From the NCBI RefSeq assembly GCF_009811555.1, contig NZ_BLIN01000007.1, positions 186,001 through 250,000 of the forward strand: DNA of 64,000 nt. The letters are read 5' to 3'. Position 1 is the first letter of the stretch. Each line of letters begins with the position of its first letter. Below are positions 35,897 to 46,331 of this stretch, one piece after another. The notes below the pieces were generated by a model that worked only from the letters and a program-made list of their open reading frames with translations, ran no database searches and was not told the origin of the DNA. A program made the translations under genes and the position numbers. Origin of the DNA: Streptomyces caniferus (GTDB lineage Bacteria > Actinomycetota > Actinomycetes > Streptomycetales > Streptomycetaceae).

Positions 35897-36799
35897 CGGG
35901 AGCACCCCGGCCCGCCGCGCCGCGACCACCGCCTGCAGCCGGGTGTGCGCCCCCAACTTGCGCATACCGGACCGGAGATAGCTCTTCACCGTCTCCGGAC
36001 GCAGCCCCAGCCGCTCCGCCACCACCGCATTCGTCGCACCCGACGCCACACAGGCCAGGACGTCCACCTCGCGCGGCGACAGCACCGGGCCCGCGCCGTC
36101 CGTGCCGGCTGTCCCGTCCGTGCCGCCGGTGTCCCGCCGCCTCGACGAGGCCGCCGCGAGCCGGCCGCACGCCGCCAGCATCTCCTGCCGCAGCAGCGGG
36201 TCGCCGACCCGCTGCGCCAGCGCGCGCAGCTCACTGTGCGCCTCCCGTACCTCCTCCCACCTCGCCGGATCCCCGGCAGCCGGCGCGGGGGACGCCTCCC
36301 GCGCCCCCGAGGCGGCAGGGAGGACGTCCGACAGCAGCCGCGCCGCCTCGTCCTGCAGCACGAGCGCCTGCTCCAGCTCCCGCGCCGCCTCCATGGCCGC
36401 CGCCAGCGGCCGGTCGCCGAGCCGCACCGGCCGGCGCAGCGCCCCGTACAGCACCCCGCGCACCCGGCGCCGGACGATCACCGGCACCGCGAGCACCGAC
36501 CGCAGCCCCTCCGCGGCCACCGCCGCGTCGTATTCGTGGCTGATCACCGACGAGGCGCCGTAGTCGGTCACCGCGAACGGCCGGGACAGCGCCACGGCCT
36601 TCCCGCCCAGCCCGTTGCCCTGCAGGATGTCCAGGCCGTGCAGCACGGTGGTCTCCGTACCGGCCACGTCATTGATGCGGTAGCGCCCCGTGCCGGCCAG
36701 CAGACCGCCGAACGCCACCGGCAGACCGGTCGCCCGCCGCAGCCGCGACAGCGCCGTCCGTACGTCCGCCGACTCGTGCGCCGCCGCCTCGATCCGCAC
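35894..36799 (-). CDS. GAF-like / LuxR helix-turn-helix regulator
   Basis: A 301-residue regulator. The N-terminal 150 residues look like a GAF domain (VLHGLDILQGNGLGGKAVALSRPFAVTDYG and RSVLAVPVIVRRRVRGVLYG). A helical linker follows, then the LuxR helix-turn-helix LSPREVDVLACVASGATNAVVAERLGLRPETVKSYLRSGMRKLG (about 240-283). The GTG at 36799 has GGAGG seven bases upstream, so the very long open frame beyond it is rejected. It is divergent from two acyl-CoA synthetase genes, 94 bp away, and probably controls them in response to a small molecule or acyl compound. Confidence 0.88.
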   Translation of the reverse strand: MRIEAAAHESADVRTALSRLRRATGLPVAFGGLLAGTGRYRINDVAGTETTVLHGLDILQGNGLGGKAVALSRPFAVTDYGASSVISHEYDAAVAAEGLRSVLAVPVIVRRRVRGVLYGALRRPVRLGDRPLAAAMEAARELEQALVLQDEAARLLSDVLPAASGAREASPAPAAGDPARWEEVREAHSELRALAQRVGDPLLRQEMLAACGRLAAASSRRRDTGGTDGTAGTDGAGPVLSPREVDVLACVASGATNAVVAERLGLRPETVKSYLRSGMRKLGAHTRLQAVVAARRAGVLP

Positions 36800-36892
36800 G
36801 CCGATACCTCCGCTTCCCCCCATTCGGGGGTGGTGAGACCTGCGCCACTGATTACACGATGGCAGGGAGCGGTGCGGCAATGAGGAGGACAC

Positions 36893-38596
36893 ATGACGGA
36901 TACGGAAAACGGCGGGACGGGCCGGGCACCGGCCGCCACCGAGGCGTTCCGGGCGGCGCGGGATCTCCTGCTGCGCCACCGGGAGGACTATGACGCGGCC
37001 CGCGCGGAGTTCCGCTGGCCCCGCCCCACCCACTTCAACTGGGCACTGGACTGGTTCGACGCCATCGCCCGCGACAACGACCGCACCGCGCTGCACATCG
37101 TCGAGGAGGACGGCACCGGGACCCGGCTGAGCTTCGAGGAGCTGCGCCGCCGCTCCGACCAGGCCGCCAACTGGCTGTCCGCCCAAGGGGTACGGCCCGG
37201 CGACCGCATCGTCATGATGCTCGGCAACCAGGCGGAACTGTGGGAGACCGCGCTGGCCGCGATGAAGCTGCGCGCGGTCGTCATCCCCGCGACACCCCTG
37301 CTGGGCGCCGCCGATCTCGCCGACCGGATCGACCGCGGCCGGGCCCGCCATGTCCTGGTGCGGGCCGCGGACACCGACAAGTTCGACGCCGTGCCGGGCG
37401 ACTACACCCGCATCGCGGTCGGCGGCGCGGCGGACGGCTGGCTGGCGTACGAAGAGGCCTACGGGAGCCCCGAGCGCTATGAGCCGGACGGTCCCACCCG
37501 GGCCGACGATCCGCTGATGCTCTACTTCACCTCCGGCACCACCGCCCTCCCCAAGCTCGTCGAGCACACCCACGCGTCCTACCCCATCGGCCACCTCGCC
37601 ACGATGTACTGGATCGGCCTGCGGCCCGGCGATGTGCATCTGAACATCTCCTCGCCCGGATGGGCCAAGCACGCCTGGTCCAATCTCTTCGCGCCCTGGA
37701 ACGCCGAGGCCACCGTCTTCATCCACAACTACACCCGCTTCGACGCGGCCCGGTTGATGGCCGAGATGGACCGTGCCCAGGTCACCAGCTTCTGCGCCCC
37801 GCCCACCGTCTGGCGGATGCTCATCCAGGCCGATCTGTCGGCGCTGCGCCGCCCGCCGCGCGAGATCGTCGCCGCCGGTGAACCGCTCAACCCGGAGATC
37901 ATCGAGCAGGTGCGGCAGTCCTGGGGCGTGACGATCCGGGACGGCTTCGGCCAGACCGAGACCGCCGTCCAGGTGGCGAACACCCCCGGCCAGAGCGTCA
38001 CACCGGGCTCCATGGGCCGGCCCACCCCCGGCTTCGACGTCGTCCTGCTCGACCCGGTCAGCGGCGCACCGGCCGACGAGGGGGAGATCGCCCTCGACCT
38101 CTCCACCCGTCCGGTCGGCCTGATGACCGGCTATCAGGGCGACCCCGAACGCACCGCGGAGGCGATGGCCGGCGGCTACTACCGCACCGGCGACATCGGC
38201 TTCCGCGACAGCGAGGGCCGGCTCACCTACATCGGCCGCGCCGACGACGTCTTCAAGGCCTCCGACTACAAGATCTCGCCCTTCGAGCTGGAGAGCGCCC
38301 TGCTGGAGCACGAGGCGGTCGCCGAGGCCGCCGTGGTGCCGGCCCCCGACCCGCTTCGGCTGTCCGTGCCCAAGGCGTACGTCGTGCTGGCGGCCGGGTG
38401 GGCGCCCGGCCCGGAGACCGCGAAGCTGATCTTCGCGCACTCCCGCGAGGTCCTGGCCCCCTACAAGCGCATCCGGCGGCTGGAGTTCGCCGAACTGCCG
38501 AAGACCGTCTCCGGCAAGATCCGCCGTATCGAACTGCGGGAGCGCACCGCGCAGGGCGACGGCAGCGCCGAGTACCGCGAGGAGAACCACCGATGA
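36893..38596 (+). CDS. AMP-binding acyl-CoA synthetase (medium-chain/aryl type)
   Basis: A 567-residue ANL-superfamily enzyme. The phosphate-binding loop is [17 protein letters not shown] (about residue 212), A5 is DGFGQTE, A7-A8 include [23 protein letters not shown], and the A10 lysine is in [12 protein letters not shown] near the C terminus. It should convert a carboxylic acid, ATP and CoA to acyl-CoA. The order resembles AcsM/benzoate-type synthetases more than long-chain FadD. The stop overlaps the next synthetase start by four bases (ATGA), so the pair is coupled. Confidence 0.92.
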   Translation: MTDTENGGTGRAPAATEAFRAARDLLLRHREDYDAARAEFRWPRPTHFNWALDWFDAIARDNDRTALHIVEEDGTGTRLSFEELRRRSDQAANWLSAQGVRPGDRIVMMLGNQAELWETALAAMKLRAVVIPATPLLGAADLADRIDRGRARHVLVRAADTDKFDAVPGDYTRIAVGGAADGWLAYEEAYGSPERYEPDGPTRADDPLMLYFTSGTTALPKLVEHTHASYPIGHLATMYWIGLRPGDVHLNISSPGWAKHAWSNLFAPWNAEATVFIHNYTRFDAARLMAEMDRAQVTSFCAPPTVWRMLIQADLSALRRPPREIVAAGEPLNPEIIEQVRQSWGVTIRDGFGQTETAVQVANTPGQSVTPGSMGRPTPGFDVVLLDPVSGAPADEGEIALDLSTRPVGLMTGYQGDPERTAEAMAGGYYRTGDIGFRDSEGRLTYIGRADDVFKASDYKISPFELESALLEHEAVAEAAVVPAPDPLRLSVPKAYVVLAAGWAPGPETAKLIFAHSREVLAPYKRIRRLEFAELPKTVSGKIRRIELRERTAQGDGSAEYREENHR

Positions 38597-40233
38597 GCCG
38601 GCCGCAGCAGGAACTGTCGTACACCAGCGGAGCCGCCGACCAGCCGCTGCTCGGGCACACCATCGGCACCGACCTGGCCCGCACCATCGCGCGGTTCGGC
38701 GACCGCGAGGCCCTGGTCGAGGTGGCGAGCGGCCGCCGCTGGACGTACACCGAACTGGGCCGCGCGGTCGACGAGGTGGCGCTCGGCCTGCTCGCCAAGG
38801 GCGTCCGCACGGGCGACCGGGTCGGCATCTGGGCGCCCAACTGCGCCGAATGGGTCCTCGTCCAGTACGCCACCGCGCGGATCGGCGCGGTCCTCGTCAA
38901 CGTCAACCCCGCCTACCGTGTCCACGAGTTGGCGTACGTCCTGCAACAGGCCGGGATCAGCCTCCTGGTCTCCGCGACCCACCACAGGACCAGCGACTAC
39001 CGCGGGATGGTCGAGCAGGTGCGCGCCGAGAGCCCGGCGCTGCGCGAGGTGGTCTACATCGACGACCCGACCTGGGGCGGGCTGCTGGCGGCCGGCGCGA
39101 CCGTCCCGGCAACCCGCCTCGCCGAGTACGACACGGCCCTGACCGCCGACGACCCGATCAACATCCAGTACACCTCGGGCACCACGGGCTTCCCCAAGGG
39201 CGCCACCCTCTCGCACCACAACATCCTCAACAACGGCTACTGGGTCGGCGAGACCGTCGCCTACACCGAGCAGGACCGGGTGTGTCTGCCGGTGCCCTTC
39301 TACCACTGCTTCGGCATGGTCATGGGCAACCTCGCGAGCACCTCGCACGGCGCCTGCATCGTCATCCCGGGCCCCGCCTTCGACGCCGCCACCACCCTGC
39401 GGGCCGTCCAGGACGAGCGGTGCACCTCCCTCTACGGCGTCCCCACCATGTTCATCGCCGAGCTCGACCACCCCGACTTCGCCACCTTCGACCTCTCCTC
39501 CCTGCGCACCGGCATCATGGCGGGCTCGCCCTGCCCGGAGGAGGTGATGAAGCGGGTGGTCGCCGAGATGCACATGACCGAGGTCTCCATCTGCTACGGC
39601 ATGACCGAGACCTCCCCGGTCTCCACCCAGACCCGGCGCGAGGACGACCTCGCCCACCGCACCGCGACCGTCGGCCGGGTGCTGCCGCACATCGAGGTCA
39701 AGGTCGTCGACCCGGCGAGCGGGGTGACCGTGCCCCGCGGCACCCCCGGCGAGCTGTGCACCCGCGGCTACAGCGTGATGCTCGGCTACTGGGAGGACAC
39801 CGCGCACACCGACGAGGTCATCGACGCCGCCCGGTGGATGCACACCGGCGACCTCGCGGTGATGAACGACGACGGCTACGTCCGGATCGTCGGCCGCATC
39901 AAGGACATGATCATCAGAGGCGGCGAGAACGTCTACCCGCGCGAGATCGAGGAGTTCCTCTACTCCCACCCCAAGATCGCCGACGTCCAGGTCGTCGGCG
40001 TCCCCGACGAGAAGTACGGCGAGGAGATCGCCGCCTGCGTCATCCTCCGCGACCCCGAAGACCCGCTCACCCACGACGAGTTGACCGACTACTGCCGCTC
40101 CCGCCTCGCCCACTTCAAGGTGCCGCGCTACCTCCGCCTCCTCGACGCCTTCCCGATGACCGTCAGCGGCAAGGTCCGCAAGATCGAGCTGCGAGAGCGG
40201 CTGGCGGAGGAGCTGGGGCACGTACCGCGATGA
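38593..40233 (+). CDS. AMP-binding acyl-CoA synthetase (FadD-like)
   Basis: A 546-residue fatty-acyl-CoA synthetase. Motifs are [20 protein letters not shown] (about residue 190), [31 protein letters not shown], and the A10 lysine in [14 protein letters not shown]. The protein resembles AMP ligases acting on medium- to long-chain acids. It overlaps the preceding synthetase gene, so two non-identical ligases are produced together, possibly for different chain lengths or as alternatives in one catabolic route controlled by the divergent LuxR protein. Confidence 0.92.
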   Translation: MSRPQQELSYTSGAADQPLLGHTIGTDLARTIARFGDREALVEVASGRRWTYTELGRAVDEVALGLLAKGVRTGDRVGIWAPNCAEWVLVQYATARIGAVLVNVNPAYRVHELAYVLQQAGISLLVSATHHRTSDYRGMVEQVRAESPALREVVYIDDPTWGGLLAAGATVPATRLAEYDTALTADDPINIQYTSGTTGFPKGATLSHHNILNNGYWVGETVAYTEQDRVCLPVPFYHCFGMVMGNLASTSHGACIVIPGPAFDAATTLRAVQDERCTSLYGVPTMFIAELDHPDFATFDLSSLRTGIMAGSPCPEEVMKRVVAEMHMTEVSICYGMTETSPVSTQTRREDDLAHRTATVGRVLPHIEVKVVDPASGVTVPRGTPGELCTRGYSVMLGYWEDTAHTDEVIDAARWMHTGDLAVMNDDGYVRIVGRIKDMIIRGGENVYPREIEEFLYSHPKIADVQVVGVPDEKYGEEIAACVILRDPEDPLTHDELTDYCRSRLAHFKVPRYLRLLDAFPMTVSGKVRKIELRERLAEELGHVPR

Positions 40234-40364
40234 ATCCGCGCCCGGCGACCGGGGGCGGCGACGCGCGGCGAGCGGAGGGTCCCCTCCGCTCGCCGCATGC
40301 CGATGAGGGACCGGGCCTCCCACGGATGCCCGCCTCACGAGCCGAGGGCGGGCAGCCCCCCGGG

Positions 40365-41009
40365 CTACTGCCGCCCGCTGCCGGCGCGGCGGGGCCCGAC
40401 CCGGGCGGGGCGCGTCCACGGAATCAGGGCGGGGACGCGCGCACGATAGGCGTCGTAGGCGACGCCGAACTGACTGGCCATCAGGCAATCCTCGACCCGC
40501 ACCCGGCGCAGCAACCAGGGGACGGCCACCACCAGGTAGACCACCCGGATCCCGAAGCCGGAGGCCGGCATGCCGCCGACGATCAGGCCGAGGAGACCGG
40601 TGTAGATGGGGTGCCGGACCAGCCGGTAGGGCCCGTCGGTACGCAGCTCGTGGTGCTCCTGCACCAGCGGGACGCCGGCCCACATCGTGCCCAGCGTCCA
40701 GCGGGCCCACAACAGCAAAGCCGTGGAGGCGAGGGCGAGCAGGGCACCCAGGAGCGCCAGCCCGGGCTGCCAGTACTGGAGGTGGCGCCAGAACGACGGC
40801 GGAGAGTGCCCGACGAGCACAGCGAACACACCGGCTCCCAGGACCAGCGGAATCCGTGCGGACGCGGTGCGCGGCAGCCCCCGCACCCAGCCGCCCAGCC
40901 CGTTCCGGCTCTTCACACCGAAGTAGACCGCCCCCACGATCCGGGCCACGAGGAAGATCAGGACACAGACGTCGATGACAGCGACAACTGCCGCATGGAG
41001 AAAGCCCAT
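40365..41009 (-). CDS. isoprenylcysteine carboxyl methyltransferase-like membrane protein
   Basis: A 214-residue protein with four to five membrane helices and the ICMT/PEMT signature LRTDGPYRLVRHPIYTGLLG (about residues 123-142) that binds SAM at the membrane face, followed by RVEDCLMASQFGVAYDAYRARVPALIPW. Bacterial members methylate small lipids or alcohol/acid groups and their substrates are mostly unknown. It converges with the ligase pair and is divergent from a hypothetical gene. Confidence 0.85.
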   Translation of the reverse strand: MGFLHAAVVAVIDVCVLIFLVARIVGAVYFGVKSRNGLGGWVRGLPRTASARIPLVLGAGVFAVLVGHSPPSFWRHLQYWQPGLALLGALLALASTALLLWARWTLGTMWAGVPLVQEHHELRTDGPYRLVRHPIYTGLLGLIVGGMPASGFGIRVVYLVVAVPWLLRRVRVEDCLMASQFGVAYDAYRARVPALIPWTRPARVGPRRAGSGRQ

Positions 41010-41106
41010 ACGACGAGACTGCGCCGCATGCTGAGCGGTTCACCACCACCCACGGGTGGAACCGCAAGACTCCACCCACAGGTGGAGCCCCGGGGATGAT
41101 GCAGGC

Positions 41107-41484
41107 ATGCCCTCTCTGCCCGTCGCACCCCGCCCCCTGAACCACTCCGAGCGAGCCGTACTGGAACACCTCCTCACGGCCGACTTCCCCGGCGCGTCCG
41201 CACTCCGAAGCCAACTGGACCGGACGGAGGTCGTAGCCGTCTGGGCCCCCGGTTCCGTGAGCGTCGACCTCCGGGTACGCGAACCAGCACGGCCCGCGGC
41301 CCTGCCCTCCCGACTCGTACCCGTCGACGCACACGTACACGACCGATCCGGCGCACACACCGGCGAACTGCTGGTCTGGCTCGACGCCGGCACCACCCTG
41401 TCGGCCCTGGAATACGCCTGGACCACGAACGAGATGCCTGCCCGCCTGCCGCCTGTCGATCGAGTGCGGGTCAGGGTGCGCTGA
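41107..41484 (+). CDS. conserved hypothetical protein
   Basis: A 125-residue protein beginning MPSLPVAPRPLNHSERAVLEHLL. It reads as a small alpha/beta protein of the kind common and unnamed in Streptomyces: an N-terminal helix, strands with DLRVREPARPA, and a helix SALEYAWTTNE. No catalytic motif is visible. ATG 41107 is taken as start because the family-like sequence begins there; the frame continues upstream to 41056. Confidence 0.65.
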   Translation: MPSLPVAPRPLNHSERAVLEHLLTADFPGASALRSQLDRTEVVAVWAPGSVSVDLRVREPARPAALPSRLVPVDAHVHDRSGAHTGELLVWLDAGTTLSALEYAWTTNEMPARLPPVDRVRVRVR

Positions 41485-41811
41485 CGGCTTTCCGTTGAAG
41501 CCGGGATCGAACGCAGCCACGAGCATTCATCAGCGACGGCGGACAACACGTCAGAGATCGTGAAGGACCCGAATGCACCGGTGAAGGTGACACATGCCAA
41601 CTAGACCGTGTCTCTTCGATCATGCGATTCGTCGAGTTTGGGTACGGGGATCAGTATGCGATGGGTGCTGACGGGCTGACCATGGCAGAGCGATTCGGAG
41701 GCTGACGGCAGTGGCCCATCGCGGGAGCTGGCGGACAGGAAATTGCGTCGAACGCGGAGTCGATCTTTGAGAAGGTCGTGAGTGTCCCGGGTCTACAGCG
41801 AAAGGAAGCCC
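41485..41811. other. region without a gene; possible insertion-sequence end
   Basis: A 327-bp gap. The segment from about 41604 (GTGTCTCTTCGATCATG) has the look of an IS5-family terminus followed by an early transposase-like GCGATGGGTGCTGACGG, but there is no open transposase frame and I could not find its partner repeat. Confidence 0.3.
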
Positions 41812-42222
41812 GTGCCGCGTGCTGTCACGTTGATTCGTTCTGCATCCCTGTCCGATGTCGCCGAGTACTCCTACGCTGCCACGGCCCCGGCCGAGTCGCG
41901 GCTGATCTTCCTGGCCGGAGCATGTCCGCTGAATGAGGACGGTTCCACCGCGGCAATCGGAGACGTCGCGGGGCAGGCGGCCAAGGCCGTGGAGAACATG
42001 CGGACCGCTCTGGCAGACTCCGGCGCGTCACTCCACGATGTCATCAGCACCCGCGTTCTCGTTGCCTCCCACCGGCGGGAGGACCTGGTGACGGCGTGGG
42101 GGGTTGTCCGGACTGCGTTCGGCGACCACGACGTGCCCAGCACGTTGATGGGTGTCACCGTGCTCGGCTACGACGGCCAGCTCGTAGAGATCGAGGCCAT
42201 CGCCGCTGTGCTCGATTCCTGA
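41812..42222 (+). CDS. RidA/YjgF-family protein
   Basis: A 136-residue protein of the RidA (YjgF/YER057c/UK114) superfamily with family motifs such as LIFLAGACPLNEDGS, QAAKAVENMRTALADSGASLHDV and the closing VEIEAIAAV. RidA-type enzymes hydrolyse reactive enamine/imine intermediates; other subfamilies act on related compounds. The key Arg seen in RidA (in the R-V-E-I-E stretch) is not obvious here, so it may belong to a Rid4-7 type. GTG 41812 has AAAGGAAG upstream. Confidence 0.82.
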   Translation: MPRAVTLIRSASLSDVAEYSYAATAPAESRLIFLAGACPLNEDGSTAAIGDVAGQAAKAVENMRTALADSGASLHDVISTRVLVASHRREDLVTAWGVVRTAFGDHDVPSTLMGVTVLGYDGQLVEIEAIAAVLDS

Positions 42223-42279
42223 GCCGACGGACCCTCCCTGCAAGGACGAACAACCGCCTCGCCCGCGTTCTGGACCCGA

Positions 42280-42950
42280 TCACGACCGGAGCCAAATGAG
42301 GAGGGCGGCAGCTGTGACGGTGCCGAGATAGTGGTACCCGCGCTTGTCGTAGTGGGTGGCGACGGCCCTGAACTGCTTGAGCTTTCCGATAGCCCGCTCC
42401 ACCGTGTTGCGATCTTTGTACCGGCTCTTGTCGAAGGCCGGGTGCCGTCCGCCGTGCGCCCCCGGCGCAGGCGAGCGGCCTTGTGGCCTTCTTCTCCGGG
42501 ATCACGTGCCGGATGCCGCGCTGGCGGAGGTAGGCGCGGATCTTGCGGTTGGTGCACCGCCTCCGCCAGCAGGAGCCGCAGGATCATGTGCGCGTGCAGG
42601 TGAACTCATCTTTGTGGCACCCCCTTTGAAAGCCAGGTGCGGCGGGAGGCGGGTTCGCAGGTGCACCGGCGGCGTGCTGGTGGGCCCGCACAGAGGTGGA
42701 GTCGACGTTGACGTTCCAGTCGAGGTCGCCCTCGGCGTCGGCAGCGGCCTGGACGTGCTGGAGGCATCTCTCCCAGGTGCCGTCGGCCCACCACAGCAAA
42801 TGCCGCTTGTGGACCGTCTTCCACGGGCCGAAGCGTTGGAGAAGTTCACGCCACTGCACCCGGTGCTGAGTCGGTGAACGATTCCGTTGATCACCTGCCG
42901 GTGGTCCCGCCACCGGCCGCACCGATTGTTGCTCACCGGCAGCAGCGGCT
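42280..42950 (-). pseudogene. decayed IS5-family transposase
   Basis: Read leftward, pieces of a Streptomyces IS5-type DDE transposase appear in changing frames: WRDHRQVINGIVHRLSTG, then PWKTVHKRHLLWWADGTWER and DWNVNVDSTSVRAHQHAAG, then a jump to RGIRHVIPEKK-like and YDKRGYHYLGTVTAAALLIWLRS before a stop at 42280. The middle of the protein, with most of the DDE core, is missing, and at least two frameshifts separate the parts. No intact terminal repeats were found. Confidence 0.8.
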
Positions 42951-43266
42951 CCAGGTTTGATACCGAGGGCGAGCGGAATGTGGCGGGGGCTGTGGGGCGA
43001 CACACCGCGATCGGGCTGTCCGTCGTCACGGCCCGGCGAGGCTCGCTATCAGGCTCCTGCTCGCCGACCAGGAGGGCAGCCAACTCGTCGGCACCGTGGA
43101 CAAGTTCACGTTGGAGCGGAACTGCCCGAATCGTCAGCGGGTCCGGTCCGTCGTGTCCTAGAGTGCGAGCGCGGCCGAGACCAGGAAGCGTGAGCTGGAG
43201 GCCGAGAGACGTACGAACGTTGAGATCGTCAAGGTTCCGATCTTCAGAAGCGTGGGGGAAGAGCTG
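42951..43266. other. no supported gene
   Basis: A 316-bp stretch between the transposase remnant and a small hypothetical gene. Short frames exist, but none looks like a complete gene. Confidence 0.35.
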
Positions 43267-43527
43267 ATGGATGAGGACAAGAGGAAGGGCGCCGAGCTAC
43301 CACCCTTGCTCTCCCGGCTCGTGGACGTGGCGGTGTGGGCCAGGACAAACAGTGATCTTGTCTGGGACAGGCAAGCAGATGGAAGGTTCCGCGCTGGACT
43401 CGTCCTCAAGTTCTCCGCTTCCCAGTCGGTCATGCTGAAGATCGAGAAGAATCCTGGCAGCCGTCTCGACTGGCAGTTCGGTCCCGCCAAGCCCCTCCCC
43501 AAGCTGCGCAGGAAGCCTCTGCGCTGA
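43267..43527 (+). CDS. small hypothetical protein
   Basis: An 86-residue frame (MDEDKRKGAELPPLLSRLVD...) with GGGGGAAG just upstream of ATG 43267; GTG 43252 is an alternative start. It contains aromatic and charged segments (VAVWARTNSDLVWDRQADGRFRAG) but no known domain. It lies in a region of remnants, and the sequence may itself be the end of a longer lost gene. Confidence 0.35.
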   Translation: MDEDKRKGAELPPLLSRLVDVAVWARTNSDLVWDRQADGRFRAGLVLKFSASQSVMLKIEKNPGSRLDWQFGPAKPLPKLRRKPLR

Positions 43528-43758
43528 CACGTGAACCCACGCCCTCTACGTTCCGAAGCACTTGGGTGGGGGAGGTGCCTGGGATTGGTGTGCTCCTCAC
43601 CTGCGTCGATGGTTCGTACGCTTCCGCGCTCGTTCAGCGTTGTGCGTCGGCAATGTCACGCAATTCGACACGCGCTTCGTCCAGTCACCTTGGTGTAGGT
43701 AGGAACGTGAGGTGCCTTTCAGCGTCTTGTTCTGGCAAGGCCTGCCAGACTCCGTCGG

Positions 43759-44856
43759 TCAGCCGCACGGCGAGATCACCAGCGGCCCGTCGGGGACGGT
43801 CGCGCCGGTGGTGCTCATCAGGGCGCGCAGTCCGGCGCCGATGCCGATCCCGGCGGCCAGGCCGGTGACCGCGGCGACCGCGCCGACCACGAACGCCTCG
43901 ATCAGCACCGAGCGGGTGACCTGACAGCGGCTGGCGCCGACCGCGCGCAGCAGCGCCAGCTCCTTGGTGCGCTGGGCGACCAGCATGGTGAAGGTGTTGG
44001 CGATGATGAAGACACCGACGAACAGGGCGATACCGGCGAAGGCGAGCAGGCCGGTCTTCACGACCTCCATCTTCTTGGCGGTCAGCTCGGCCTGGGTGTC
44101 GGCGAGTTGCTTGCCGGTGTGCGCCTCGGCGCTGTCCGCGGGCAGAATCCCTTCGATCGCGGCCTTCAGGGCCGTCGGTGAGGTGCCGGGGGCGGCCTTG
44201 ACGTCGATCTCGCTGAACGTGCCGGGTGCGGCGAACAGCTTCTGTGCGGTCGGGGTGTCGAACAGCGCGAGGCTGCCGCCGGCCGCGACCGCGCCGTCGT
44301 CGGTGGTGAAGACGCCGGTCAGCTTCTGCTCACGGACCGGTCCGTCGACGGAGATCCGGACGGTGTCGCCGACCTTGTAGCCGGCCTGGTCCGCGGTGCG
44401 GGCGTCCAGCGCGACCTCGTGCGCGCCGTGGGGGGCCGTGCCATCGCGCAGCGGGTAGCGGGCGTCCCTGCCGTCCTTGCCGGGGAAATAGTTGCCGCCG
44501 AGGGTGGAGAATCCGTCGCCGACCGGCTGGCCCTTCTTGTCGGCGATGGCGGTGAAGCCGGAGACGGTGCCGGTGACGGAGGCGGCGCCGGGCACCTGGG
44601 CGGCCCGGTCGAGCAGCTTGCGGTCAAGCCGGGGGACCGCGCCGGGCGCGCCGCTGCCGCTGTCCGAGGACTTCGGCAGGATGGCGACGTCGACGTTGTC
44701 GTAGCCCTTTTGGGAGCTGGCCCGGTAGGCGTCGGAGAGGGTCGAGGTGAAGACCAGGGTGCCGGAGACGAAGGCCACGCCGAGCATCACGGCGAGGACG
44801 GTCATCAGCAGCCGGGCCTTGTGCGCAAGCACATTGCGCAAGGCGGTACGGAACAT
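43759..44856 (-). pseudogene. truncated FtsX-type ABC permease
   Basis: The first 360 residues form a normal FtsX/MacB-like permease: TM1 at about 17-38 (ARLLMTVLAVMLGVAFVSG), a large extracellular region, TM2 (about 272-297) and part of the FtsX domain with ELALLRAVGASRCQVTRSVLIEAFVVG. After ATVPDGPLVISP the frame meets CG and a stop. Full-length actinobacterial members run to about 840 residues with a second FtsX domain, so more than half is lost at a junction near 43770. TM4 of the first unit is also missing. The intact ATPase gene lies 47 bp upstream. Confidence 0.82.
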
Positions 44857-44903
44857 GAGGGGTCCTGGAGGAGAGATCCGAGTACGGGGGCGGCTGCCGC
44901 TGA

Positions 44904-45716
44904 TCAGTTCGTACGGCCCTGGGGGCCGTGGCCCGGGGCCTGGGGGGTGTTCCCGGAAAACCGCCGCATGCGCTCCAGCACCGTGTCGGCGGTCGGGCCG
45001 CGCATATCGTCGACGATCCGGCCGTCGGCGAGGAAGACCACCCGGTCCGCGTAGGAGGCGGCGACCGGGTCGTGGGTCACCATCACCACGGTCTGGCCCA
45101 GTTCGCGCACGGAGTCGTGCAGAAAGCCGAGGACCTCGGCGCCGGAGCGCGAGTCGAGGTTTCCGGTGGGTTCGTCGGCGAAGATGATCTCGGGCCGGGA
45201 GGCCAGCGCGCGGGCGACCGCGACGCGCTGCTGCTGGCCGCCCGAGAGCTGGCTGGGGCGGTGCTTGAGGCGGTCGGCCAAGCCGACGGTCTGTACGACG
45301 CGGTCCAGCCAGGCGCGGTCGGGCTTACGGCCGGCGATGTCCATGGGCAGGGTGATGTTCTCCAGGGCGGTCAGGGTCGGCAGCAGGTTGAACGCCTGGA
45401 AGATGAAGCCGATCTTGTCGCGCCGGATTTGGGTGAGTTCCTTGTCCTTCAGCACGGTGAGTTCGGTGTCGCCGATCCGGGCGGAGCCGCCGGAGATCGA
45501 GTCCAGCCCTGCCATGCAGTGCATCAGGGTCGACTTGCCGGACCCGGAGGGGCCCATGATCGCGGTGAACTGGGCCTGCCGGAAGTCGACGGAGACCGCG
45601 TCCAGGGCGACCACCTGGGTCTCGCCCTGTCCGTAGACCTTGGTGAGGTCCGTGGCACGGGCGGCCGCCGCGGTGGCGCGGGTGGCGGTGGCGACGCCGG
45701 AGTGGGTGGTGGTCAC
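44904..45716 (-). CDS. MacB/LolD-type ABC transporter ATPase
   Basis: A 270-residue ATP-binding protein with Walker A GPSGSGKST (residues 55-63), Q-loop region FIFQAFNLLPTLTALEN, signature LSGGQQQR, Walker B IIFADEPTGNLDSRSG and the switch His in VTHDP. This is the standard ATPase partner of FtsX permeases (lipoprotein or peptide export family). The GTG at 45716 with AGGAG nine bases upstream sets the start, rejecting the longer frame. Since its permease gene is truncated, the transporter is probably not functional unless another permease pairs with it. Confidence 0.9.
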   Translation of the reverse strand: MTTTHSGVATATRATAAAARATDLTKVYGQGETQVVALDAVSVDFRQAQFTAIMGPSGSGKSTLMHCMAGLDSISGGSARIGDTELTVLKDKELTQIRRDKIGFIFQAFNLLPTLTALENITLPMDIAGRKPDRAWLDRVVQTVGLADRLKHRPSQLSGGQQQRVAVARALASRPEIIFADEPTGNLDSRSGAEVLGFLHDSVRELGQTVVMVTHDPVAASYADRVVFLADGRIVDDMRGPTADTVLERMRRFSGNTPQAPGHGPQGRTN

Positions 45717-46184
45717 GGGAACGGGCTCCTGTCGGCAGGTAGGAAGGACCTGATCCGCCGCGGCCACGAGGGCTCGGGCCGCGAACGGGAGGCGGACGCT
45801 TGCCATCGTGGGCCAGAGAGCGGAGGGAAGGCGTCCATCCATCTGCCATTCCTTGACCACCCTTGGGTCGTATCCGTGGCCGCCTCCGGTCATCCCTGCG
45901 GAGGAGCCGGAGCCCGATGCCGTTGCCGCGGCCCGCGGCAGCCGGACGGGCGGCACAGCGGGGGTGACGGACATGCCGATCAGGCGTCGGGCTCGGTCAA
46001 TTGAATTCGTGGGCGACGCTGCCGAGGACGACCTGAGCGCGGCCGGGATGCTGGGGAATCGGGCACGGGGGCACACTCGTGCCCCTCGCATCCACTACGT
46101 CAAGGTTGGCCGACACGTCCATTCCGCAGAGCGCGCGCGACGCGTACATCGCGGCCCGCACCGTAGAGCCTGTGCGCCGTTCCC
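45717..46184. other. intergenic, no supported gene
   Basis: A 468-bp region upstream of the ABC ATPase. It contains a possible TTGACC element near 45850 on the plus strand. No complete gene is recognised before the 7-bp repeat begins. Confidence 0.35.
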
Positions 46185-46268
46185 CCTCCGACCTCCGACC
46201 TCCGACCTCCGACCTCCGACCTCCGACCTCCGACCTCCGACCTCCGACCTCCGAATTCCGAATTCCGG
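46185..46268 (+). repeat. heptanucleotide tandem repeat, ten perfect copies
   Basis: CCTCCGA is repeated ten times without error (46185-46254), then two degenerate units in which CC becomes AT (ATTCCGA and ATTCCGG). A 7-bp period changes frame with each unit gained or lost, and copy number is expected to vary by slippage. No gene depends on it in the present sequence. Confidence 0.95.
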
Positions 46269-46331
46269 CTGGCGGCCTGACGGCCCGCGAGCGCAGGCCG
46301 CAGCGGCGGCGCTACGGATCCGTGCGCCGGC

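Noticed and set aside
41604..41740. Left end of an IS5-type element
   Set aside because: Similar look only; no partner inverted repeat or transposase frame could be shown, so it is mentioned only as a possibility.
46185..46268. CRISPR-like array
   Set aside because: Units are 7 bp and contiguous, with no spacers.
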